A DNA stretch of 13,772 bases from Pseudomonadales bacterium (GTDB lineage: Bacteria > Pseudomonadota > Gammaproteobacteria > Pseudomonadales > Azotimanducaceae): positions 1 through 13,772 of the forward strand of contig SKXG01000015.1 in NCBI GenBank assembly GCA_007128525.1. Reading direction: 5' to 3'. The notes under the pieces were generated by a model. That model did not search any database. It was not told where the DNA came from and saw only the letters and a program-made list of their open reading frames with translations. Of the stretch, positions 7,254 to 12,931 are shown in pieces. Positions within the stretch are counted from its first letter, which is position 1; each line of letters begins with the position of its first letter. Made by a program: the position numbers and the translations under genes.

Positions 7254-9018
7254 GAGCGTCCCGTTCGCCTGAGCTGCCGGCTGTTCCGGCGCCGACTTTG
7301 GTGACAAGCAGATCCTCCAGTACCAGATATTGCAGGTCCGAGCCAAAAAACATGTTCAGCGCGTCTTCCGGTGAACACACCATCGGCTCACCACGCCGAT
7401 TCAGCGACGTATTCAATACCACGCCATTGCCAGTCAGACGTTCCATCTCTTCCAACAAAGCATAGTATCTGGGATGCGTGCTTACATTGACGATCTGCAC
7501 ACGCGCCGTCCCATCCTCGTGCACCACCTCCGGAACCCGGTCTTTCCAGTTCTCGGCCACATCGAAGGTGATGGTCATATAGGGTGCCGGATGATCGGTC
7601 TGAATCATGTCCGGTGCAACGCGGTCCAGAATGCTCGGACAGAACGGCCGCCAGCGCTCACGGAACTTGATCTGCTCGTTGATGCGGTCAGCGATGCCCG
7701 GGCTGCTCGGGCAGCCCAGTATGCTGCGCCCACCAAGGGCCCTTGGCCCGAACTCCATGCGGCCCTGAAACCAGGCGACCGGATTTCCGGCTGCCAGCAG
7801 CGCCGCGGTCTCCCCGGTGACATCGTCGAGGCGGCGCCATTCCAGCGGCTCACTGCGCGCCTCAATGGCGGCCTGACACTCGGCATTGCTGTAACTCGGA
7901 CCCAGATAGACATGGGTCATCGGCTGCACTGTATCGCCGCGCTCGACAGCCAGCCAGGTTGCTGCACCGAGCGATGTTCCACTGTCACCCGAGGCCGGCT
8001 GCACGAACAGTTGTTTCAGGCCGGGCAGCTTCAGAATGCGCTGGTTGAGCTTGACGTTCAGCGCCCCCCCACCGGCAAAGGCCAGGCGTCCGGTGTCGCG
8101 AATGATGTCGCCAAGATGGTGCTCGATCAGCTCCAGGCAAACCTCTTCGAACAGCGCCTGCATGGATGCGGCATAGTGGATGTAAGGCTCATCCGCCACA
8201 TCACCCTGACGTCGCGGTCCCAGCCATTCCACCAGTTTTGGGCTGAAATAGAAGCCAACCCCGTCTTCCTTGTACCGCCGCAGGCCAACGGTATTGACGT
8301 ATCTGGTGTCAACTTCCAGATCGCCGCCAGGCGTGACCCGCATCAGACCCGACAGGTCATACTTGGTCGCATCGCCATAGGGCGCCATGCCCATGACCTT
8401 GTACTCGCCGTCGAGCATCTCAAACCCAAGATACTCGGTTATGGCACCGTAGACGCCGCCGATCGAGTCTGGATCGTAGAATTCCTTGATCTTGTGGATT
8501 CGCCCGTTTTCGCCCCAACCAAAGAAGGTGGTAGCGTACTCGCCCTTGCCATCGACTCCGAGTATCGCGGTCTTTCCCTCAAACCCGCTCAGGTGATAGG
8601 CACTGCTCGCATGCGCCAGATGATGCTCAACCGGGACGAACTGCGTGCGCTGCCAGTCAATGCCCAGACGCTCACCGGCTTCAATAACCCGCTTGCGATT
8701 GCGGCGAAACCTGCGATTGCCATTGAGCAGCGCATCGATTGCGCGGTCCGGCGCGTACCAATAACGCTTGGCATAATGCCAGCGCGCTGGCGACCACAGG
8801 CTGACAGGGGCATAGGGAAAAGCCACCAGATCGACCTGGCGGGCATCGACGCCGGCATGCGCCAGGCAGAACCGGGCGGCTTCCAGCGGCATCCGGTTCT
8901 TGGCGTGCTTGTCGCGAATGAATCGCTCTTCTTCAGCAGCGGCAACAATTTCGCCGTCGATCAGCAGCGCGGCAGATGGGTCATGGTTCAGCGCGCCGGA
9001 AAGTCCCAGTATGATCAT
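7237..9018 (-). CDS. NodU/CmcH-family O-carbamoyltransferase, probably LPS core (WapO-like)
   Basis: Members of this family move a carbamoyl group from carbamoyl phosphate, through carbamoyl-AMP, to a sugar hydroxyl. The 593 residues match the two-domain plan. The N-terminal Kae1-like domain has metal-binding histidines in VEHHLAHASSAYH (130-142), GVDGKGE (154-160), and GDSGTSLGAA (344-353). The C-terminal YrdC-like domain holds QGRMEFGPRALGGRSIL (418-434) and VLNTSLNRRGEP (534-545). The ATG at 9016-9018 has a GGGGA 4 bases upstream. The LPS setting and the GT4 partner suggest a heptose or other core sugar as acceptor, as known for the Pseudomonas core heptose; this is inference. NodU (Nod factor) and antibiotic-type homologues are less likely because no such pathway is nearby. 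It is the first gene of a leftward two-gene operon. Confidence 0.93.
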   Translation of the reverse strand: MIILGLSGALNHDPSAALLIDGEIVAAAEEERFIRDKHAKNRMPLEAARFCLAHAGVDARQVDLVAFPYAPVSLWSPARWHYAKRYWYAPDRAIDALLNGNRRFRRNRKRVIEAGERLGIDWQRTQFVPVEHHLAHASSAYHLSGFEGKTAILGVDGKGEYATTFFGWGENGRIHKIKEFYDPDSIGGVYGAITEYLGFEMLDGEYKVMGMAPYGDATKYDLSGLMRVTPGGDLEVDTRYVNTVGLRRYKEDGVGFYFSPKLVEWLGPRRQGDVADEPYIHYAASMQALFEEVCLELIEHHLGDIIRDTGRLAFAGGGALNVKLNQRILKLPGLKQLFVQPASGDSGTSLGAATWLAVERGDTVQPMTHVYLGPSYSNAECQAAIEARSEPLEWRRLDDVTGETAALLAAGNPVAWFQGRMEFGPRALGGRSILGCPSSPGIADRINEQIKFRERWRPFCPSILDRVAPDMIQTDHPAPYMTITFDVAENWKDRVPEVVHEDGTARVQIVNVSTHPRYYALLEEMERLTGNGVVLNTSLNRRGEPMVCSPEDALNMFFGSDLQYLVLEDLLVTKVGAGTAGSSGERDARGSAH

Positions 9019-9041
9019 GAGGTCCCCACATCAATCTCAAC

Positions 9042-9047
9042 ATCATA
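9042..9047 (-). promoter_or_regulatory. Candidate -10 box for the carbamoyltransferase-glycosyltransferase operon
   Basis: On the minus strand 9042-9047 reads TATGAT, five of six matches to the sigma-70 -10 box. Transcription would begin near 9035 and leave a leader of about 17 bases before the ATG at 9018. The best -35-like hexamer (GTGTCA, four of six matches) is 19 bases upstream and lies inside the first 11-bp direct repeat. The core promoter is therefore weak at -35 and may need an activator. Confidence 0.42.
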
Positions 9048-9065
9048 CCTCAGGCCCCGCAGGCC

Positions 9066-9098
9066 ATGACACTGTGATGACACTGTGATGACACTGTG
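9066..9098. repeat. Three perfect 11-bp tandem direct repeats (ATGACACTGTG)
   Basis: The unit ATGACACTGTG occurs three times head-to-tail at 9066-9076, 9077-9087 and 9088-9098, without a mismatch. Eleven base pairs is close to one helical turn, so the copies face the same side of the DNA. The array lies in the 156-bp gap between two divergent operons, over and just upstream of the -35 region of the leftward promoter. This is a typical place for a cooperatively binding regulator. Replication slippage at a simple repeat is the alternative. Confidence 0.9.
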
Positions 9099-9174
9099 GT
9101 GCGCGAATTGTGGGGTTTGCACGCTGCCTGGGTTAGAGTCTTGCCTATCAAACTTCCGATCCGGGAGAGTGCTC

Positions 9175-9612
9175 TTGACGGACTGGCAAATCTGGTTGCT
9201 GATCGGCCTGGTGCTGCTATTGGCCGATATTTTTCTGGCGGGCGGCGCCAGCGGCGTACTACTGGTGCTGGCGCTGGCAGCCGTGGGCGGCATGATCGGC
9301 GGACTGCTTGGACTTGGTCTATCTGGTCAGTTGCTGCTGGCGGCGGCCGCCGGCCTGGCGGCAACACCCTTCGTGCTCTGGTTCATCCGCCGCCTCACCA
9401 ATGGCGCCCCAGCCGGCACGCCAGCCGACGCCCGCATTGCCAACAAGACCTTTGAGGTGCAAGAGCGCAATGGCCGCCTGGGCGTGTACGCGCTCGGCGA
9501 CTTCTACCCGGTCCGCCGCAAAGACAATCAGCAACCCGAGCCCGGGCAAAAGGTCCGGATATGCCGCTTCGAAGGAATAGAAGCTGTCGTCGAAGCTATT
9601 ACCGAGCATTAA
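9175..9612 (+). CDS. NfeD-like membrane protein (QmcA partner, YbbJ-type)
   Basis: The 145-residue protein has about three membrane helices (roughly 5-21, 26-46 and 51-72) followed by a soluble C-terminal domain (about 88-143) with the size and strand pattern of the NfeD OB-fold. Short NfeD proteins of about 150 residues, such as E. coli YbbJ, are encoded beside a stomatin/paraslipin and are thought to work with it in membrane microdomains. The TTG at 9175 is chosen because GGGAG (9163-9167) sits 7 bases before it. The in-frame GTG at 9169 is only 1 base from that site. Longer upstream starts would fall inside the 11-bp repeats and give a cysteine-containing N-terminus unlike the family. The stop is 17 bp before qmcA. 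Confidence 0.82.
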   Translation: MTDWQIWLLIGLVLLLADIFLAGGASGVLLVLALAAVGGMIGGLLGLGLSGQLLLAAAAGLAATPFVLWFIRRLTNGAPAGTPADARIANKTFEVQERNGRLGVYALGDFYPVRRKDNQQPEPGQKVRICRFEGIEAVVEAITEH

Positions 9613-9629
9613 CAGACTGGGAGTTGAAG

Positions 9630-10643
9630 ATGGGAGAACTGATTATTATTGGTGTCATTCTCGCGCTGGTCATCGCACTGATCAGCATGGGACTGGTACT
9701 GGTACCGCAACGACGCACCATGGTCATAGAACGTTTGGGTCGTTATCACCGCACGCTGGAACCGGGGTTGAATCTGATCATTCCGTTCGTCGACAACGCC
9801 CGCGCGATTAACATACTGCGTTTTATCAACAACGAACCTTTCATCACCACCGAGCGCAAGATCGACATGCGGGAGATCGTCCTAGACTTTCCGCGTCAGG
9901 CCGTGATCACCAAGGACAACGTCGGCGTCGCCATCGACGGTGTACTGTACTACCAGATCATGGACGGCCAGTCGGCTGTCTACGGTACCGAAAATCTGGT
10001 CCTGGCCATTCAGACACTGGCGCAGACCACGCTGCGTAGCGAGATTGGCAAGATGGAGCTGGACGCCATCTTCGAGTCGCGTGAGGAAATCAACAACAGT
10101 CTGCAAGCGACCATGGACGAGGCCGGCAACAAGTGGGGCGTCAAGGTCAACCGGGTGGAGATTCGGGACATCGACATCCCGAACGAGATCCGTGAAGCAA
10201 TGAACAAACAAATGGTGGCTGAACGGTCACGACGCGCCATGGTCCGCGAAGCCGAAGGATACAAAGAAGCTGAGATTCAGCGCGCCGAAGGCGACAAGCA
10301 GGCTGCGATCCTCAATGCACAGGGTGACCGGGACGCCGAAATTGCCCGCGCCGAAGGCGAGCGACAGGCCGCCATACTGACTGCCGAAGGCGAGGGCCGA
10401 GCCATTGCGACCATCATGAATGCCATTGCGGATCGCGCCGAACCACAACAGGCCATCCACTATCTGATCGCGCAACGCTACATCAGCATGCTGCCGGATC
10501 TCGCCAAACAGGGTGATCGCGTCTTTGTGCCCATGGAAGGCACAGCGCTGCTCGGTTCCGTTGGTGGCATGCGTGAGCTGTTCGGTGCCGGCGCCATGAC
10601 CGGCCTCGACGCCGCGGCAGGTCGAGCCGCACCATCCAGCTGA
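9630..10643 (+). CDS. qmcA: QmcA-type SPFH (stomatin/paraslipin) membrane protein
   Basis: This 337-residue SPFH protein has an N-terminal membrane segment (3-25), then the SPFH domain beginning VPQRRTMVIERLGRYHRTLE (25-44) and including the conserved RSEIGKMELDAIF (136-148). After it come a charged coiled-coil region (about 190-265) and a Gly/Ala-rich tail. Residues 208-262 are five 11-residue repeats built on AEGxxxAxIxx, a hendecad pattern typical of SPFH coiled coils. Homologues such as E. coli QmcA (about 305 residues) assemble into ring or dome cages on the inner membrane and are linked to protease control and membrane organisation. The ATG at 9630 has GGGAG 6 bases upstream. It lies directly after the NfeD gene, the usual pairing. 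An earlier in-frame start at 9561 would overlap nfeD and is not favoured. Confidence 0.93.
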   Translation: MGELIIIGVILALVIALISMGLVLVPQRRTMVIERLGRYHRTLEPGLNLIIPFVDNARAINILRFINNEPFITTERKIDMREIVLDFPRQAVITKDNVGVAIDGVLYYQIMDGQSAVYGTENLVLAIQTLAQTTLRSEIGKMELDAIFESREEINNSLQATMDEAGNKWGVKVNRVEIRDIDIPNEIREAMNKQMVAERSRRAMVREAEGYKEAEIQRAEGDKQAAILNAQGDRDAEIARAEGERQAAILTAEGEGRAIATIMNAIADRAEPQQAIHYLIAQRYISMLPDLAKQGDRVFVPMEGTALLGSVGGMRELFGAGAMTGLDAAAGRAAPSS

Positions 10644-10662
10644 TACCTGTGCAACCGGCGCG

Positions 10663-11352
10663 GTGAACCTCTCTGACCTGATCCTGTACGTCGCCATACT
10701 GGGCTTTTCCGCCTATGCGTTGATCACCATGGTGCTGGCAGTTCGTCGGGACAGTGACTGGCAAGCACAGCTCGATGACTTCGTCAGCCGTCACGACTAT
10801 CGCGCCCGGCCGGCGCCGCCACCAACGTTGGATGCGGAGGTGGATCTGCAAACCCTGCAGCGCCGCTTCAGCCGGGACCCCACCCTGCTGGAGCCGGCTG
10901 CGGATACCCAGGTCTACACCGGCCGAATCGACCAGCATGAGGTGCGACTCGACGATGTCTGGCACCGTCCCGGTCTGTTCGGCGGCGCAAGGCCTCACCT
11001 GAGGTTCAGCGTCAGCCTTCCCGATGCACCGCGCGACCTCCAGGTGCGTCCCGCCGGAAGACTGCGCCTCTGGCTGCGCCGCCTGCTTCCAGACCGGGGC
11101 GACCGGTTCCGCCAGGCCAACAATCTGATCATTGACCTTGCGCGAGGTGCGGGTGCCCAGGCGCGGCAAAGACACTATCTGAGTCGCAAACGCCTTCACA
11201 TCATGCAAAGCTATGCGGCACATCATGGCGGTCTCCACATTCGCGACGGGCGGTTGTGGCTGGTGCATCGGCGTGACCGCCGCGGACTCGACCTGGAAGC
11301 GCTCTATACCGATGTGCAGGCGTTGATCAAACTGCTCGCTGAGCGCGGCTGA
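10663..11352 (+). CDS. Hypothetical protein with one N-terminal membrane helix
   Basis: I do not recognise this 229-residue protein. Residues 5-27 form one clear membrane helix followed by RRDSD, which suggests the rest is cytosolic by the positive-inside rule. A Pro/Ala-rich linker (50-57) precedes a soluble region that is rich in arginine and predicted to mix beta-strands (VYTGRIDQHEVRLDDVW, 84-100) with helices near the C-terminus (DLEALYTDVQALIKLLAER, 210-228). No catalytic motif stands out. The start is GTG at 10663 with little ribosome-site match, 19 bp after the qmcA stop; the first internal ATG would remove most of the membrane helix. The tight spacing and membrane anchor suggest a role with the NfeD-QmcA pair. 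Confidence that it is a gene is good, while its function is open. Confidence 0.72.
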   Translation: MNLSDLILYVAILGFSAYALITMVLAVRRDSDWQAQLDDFVSRHDYRARPAPPPTLDAEVDLQTLQRRFSRDPTLLEPAADTQVYTGRIDQHEVRLDDVWHRPGLFGGARPHLRFSVSLPDAPRDLQVRPAGRLRLWLRRLLPDRGDRFRQANNLIIDLARGAGAQARQRHYLSRKRLHIMQSYAAHHGGLHIRDGRLWLVHRRDRRGLDLEALYTDVQALIKLLAERG

Positions 11353-11380
11353 AATAGACGCAAGGGACCAGGGCTATCAA

Positions 11381-11420
11381 TGACAGCCGCTGTCAAACAG
11401 CGGCCACTGCGAGGGGGCAG
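11381..11420 (+). promoter_or_regulatory. Overlapping hairpins in the leader of the serine esterase gene
   Basis: TGACAG-CCG-CTGTCA (11381-11395) is a perfect 6-bp stem. It shares bases with a stronger 8-bp stem, GCCGCTGT-CAA-ACAGCGGC (11386-11404), so the two cannot form together. A third small stem, CTGC/GCAG (11407-11420), holds the GAGGGG ribosome site in its loop. No T-run follows, so this is not a standard terminator. It may end or attenuate upstream transcription, act as an operator, or tune translation of the next gene. Confidence 0.4.
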
Positions 11421-11425
11421 TAAAC

Positions 11426-12631
11426 ATGGGTGATCAGCAGCAGGGCCCACAGGACTTTCCAATCGACGGCACAGTTGCCCCGGGGTTCGATCCGGTGCGC
11501 GAGGCTTTTGCCCGAAACTTCGCCGACGGTTATGAAGTCGGGGCCAGCCTGGCAGTGGAATATCAGGGCGAACAGGTGGTCGACCTGTGGGGCGGCTTCG
11601 CCGATACCGTCGCCTCCATTCCCTGGTCGCGGGATACCCTCGTCAATGTGTACTCCACCACCAAGGGCATCGCGGCGGCAGCCTTCGCCTGTCTCATCGA
11701 CGACGGTACCATCCGCTATGACGAGCCGGTCGCCGAGTATTGGCCGGAACTGCGTGCCGCGCGCAACGGGCTGACGGTGGGACAACTGCTGGCGCATCAG
11801 GGCGGCCTGGCCGGCTTACAGCGCGAGCTGACCGTGCCGGATCTGTTCGACTGGGAACAGATGATCAGCTGGCTGCAGGAGGCTGAGCCGCTGTGGGAGC
11901 CGGGCACAGCAGCCGGTTATCACGCCATCACCTGGGGTTATCTGCCGGGCGAACTGTGCCGGCGCGTTGCCCATGCAAGCCTGGGCGAAGTCCTCGCCAG
12001 GCGCGTCTGCGAGCCTCTGGCAGCCGACTTTCACATTGGACTGGCGCCCGAACACTTCGACCGCGTCGCGGCCGTGATTGGCCCGAATCGGGCCAAACGC
12101 CGCCCGCCACCCAGCGGCGCTGCGCGCAAGCCACGCGCCACTGGCGGCTTTGAAATGCCACCGCTGTATCGGATTGCACTAGAGAACCCGGTGATTCGTC
12201 CCTTTGCGGATGTCGGTACTGCCAACTGGCGCCAGGCCGATATCGCTGCGGCCAATGGCCATGGCAATGGCCGCAGCATTGCCCGCATCTACGGCGCGCT
12301 GTCCAACGCCGGGAAAACAGGAAAGCCCAGCCAGAGCATCTGGTCAGGCAGCGCGGCAGAGCAGGCCCGTCGGGAAGAGCCGGTCGAGGGCAAGGACCTG
12401 GTGCTCGGCCGACACATACGCCGGGGCCGTGGATTCTTTCTCAATGCCGAAGGCATGTACGGGCCGGGCCCAAACGCCTTTGGCCACTCAGGTGCCGGCG
12501 GCAGTCTGGGCTTTGCCGACCCGGACAAGGGCCTGGGATTCGGTTACGCGATGAACCAGATGCAGATGGGCCTCGACGGCGATGGCCGCACGACACGGCT
12601 GATCAAGGCGCTCTACAGCTGTCTTGACTAA
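11426..12631 (+). CDS. Serine hydrolase of the beta-lactamase fold, EstB-like (family VIII esterase type)
   Basis: The 401-residue protein has the class C beta-lactamase/penicillin-binding fold. The SxxK nucleophile motif is STTK (Ser77, Lys80) in VNVYSTTKGIAAAAF. The second motif is Tyr165 in GYHAITWGYLPGELCRR, the form usual in EstB-like proteins rather than YxN. The third is HSGAGG (354-359), replacing the KTG of true beta-lactamases. Family VIII members hydrolyse short-chain esters and sometimes beta-lactams weakly; the natural substrate is unknown. There is no signal peptide, so it is probably cytosolic. The ATG at 11426 has a strong GAGGGGG 8 bases upstream. A 73-bp hairpin-containing gap separates it from the preceding gene, so it may be transcribed separately from the NfeD-QmcA operon. 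No functional link to the neighbours is evident. Confidence 0.88.
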   Translation: MGDQQQGPQDFPIDGTVAPGFDPVREAFARNFADGYEVGASLAVEYQGEQVVDLWGGFADTVASIPWSRDTLVNVYSTTKGIAAAAFACLIDDGTIRYDEPVAEYWPELRAARNGLTVGQLLAHQGGLAGLQRELTVPDLFDWEQMISWLQEAEPLWEPGTAAGYHAITWGYLPGELCRRVAHASLGEVLARRVCEPLAADFHIGLAPEHFDRVAAVIGPNRAKRRPPPSGAARKPRATGGFEMPPLYRIALENPVIRPFADVGTANWRQADIAAANGHGNGRSIARIYGALSNAGKTGKPSQSIWSGSAAEQARREEPVEGKDLVLGRHIRRGRGFFLNAEGMYGPGPNAFGHSGAGGSLGFADPDKGLGFGYAMNQMQMGLDGDGRTTRLIKALYSCLD

Positions 12632-12651
12632 CTAACGGGTTCGCATCGCAG

Positions 12652-12671
12652 GACGCCGGCTTGCCGGCGTC
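12652..12671. terminator. Strong GC hairpin after the esterase gene, terminator-like
   Basis: GACGCCGGC (12652-12660) and GCCGGCGTC (12663-12671) form a perfect 9-bp stem around TT, beginning 20 bp after the esterase stop codon. No T-run follows, so it would be at best a weak intrinsic terminator or an RNA-end stabiliser. I saw no second copy in the window that would mark it as a dispersed REP element. Confidence 0.5.
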
Positions 12672-12686
12672 GTCAGTCGTCGACCG

Positions 12687-12714
12687 TTGTCAGCCTGTAA
12701 CCTGGACTGCTAAT
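12687..12714 (+). promoter_or_regulatory. Weak candidate promoter in the gap before the ATP-grasp gene
   Basis: TTGTCA at 12687-12692 matches five of six bases of the -35 box. GCTAAT at 12709-12714, 16 bases later, matches four of six of the -10 box and is preceded by T at 12708. Transcription would start near 12721 and cross the inverted repeats and the T-rich tract. It could serve the ATP-grasp gene with a leader of about 210 bases, or a separate short RNA. Confidence 0.25.
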
Positions 12715-12826
12715 TGTCCAATGATCAGCGCTGTGGCAGCAGCGCGTTAGCAGCCGTGTTATCCTGCGCAGTGAATTGGATTCATCGGGGGTGGCCCGCT
12801 GATCCAGATCAACTTTTTTATTTTTT
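12707..12826 (+). ncRNA. Possible structured leader or small RNA ending at a T-tract
   Basis: CTGCTAA (12707-12713) pairs perfectly with TTAGCAG (12747-12753) and encloses a second perfect stem, GCGCTG (12728-12733) with CAGCGC (12740-12745). Further on, an interrupted hairpin (GGA-TCA-CGGG with CCCG-TGA-TCC, 12778-12805) is followed after 8 bases by TTTTTTATTTTTT (12814-12826). The T-tract stands out in GC-rich DNA. Together these could be a small RNA with a terminator or an attenuator for the next gene. The 8-base spacer between stem and T-run is longer than in a normal intrinsic terminator, and no RNA family is recognised. Confidence 0.25.
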
Positions 12827-12931
12827 CTGGTTTTGATCGCCTCTGGCAGCCGCCCCGGTGCGGTGTGGCAACGTCCGCACATGGCACTTGAGTCCACGAC
12901 ATACATGGACAGGAGACAGTCAGGTGACGTC

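Noticed and set aside
6435..7304. A 289-codon open frame on the plus strand
   Set aside because: It is antisense to the GT4 glycosyltransferase, whose EX7E motif and fold are clear on the minus strand.
7254..7346. Longer version of the glycosyltransferase starting at TTG 7346
   Set aside because: The extra 31 residues are the carbamoyltransferase end read in another frame and have no GT-B character; GTG 7253 lies just before the first strand.
7474..9069. A 531-codon open frame on the plus strand
   Set aside because: It lies opposite the carbamoyltransferase gene, whose family motifs are unmistakable. Its product shows no recognisable domain, and long antisense frames are common in GC-rich genes.
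9066..9098. CRISPR array
   Set aside because: The repeats are 11 bp and directly adjacent, without spacers, and no cas genes are present.
9108..9151. Sigma-54 or sigma-70 promoter directly upstream of the NfeD-like gene
   Set aside because: A GG-N10-GC arrangement and TATCAA (9146-9151) are present, but neither has a partner element at proper spacing and quality.
9085..9174. Longer version of the NfeD-like protein starting inside the 11-bp repeats
   Set aside because: No ribosome site precedes it, and the added cysteine-containing segment is unlike the family N-terminus.
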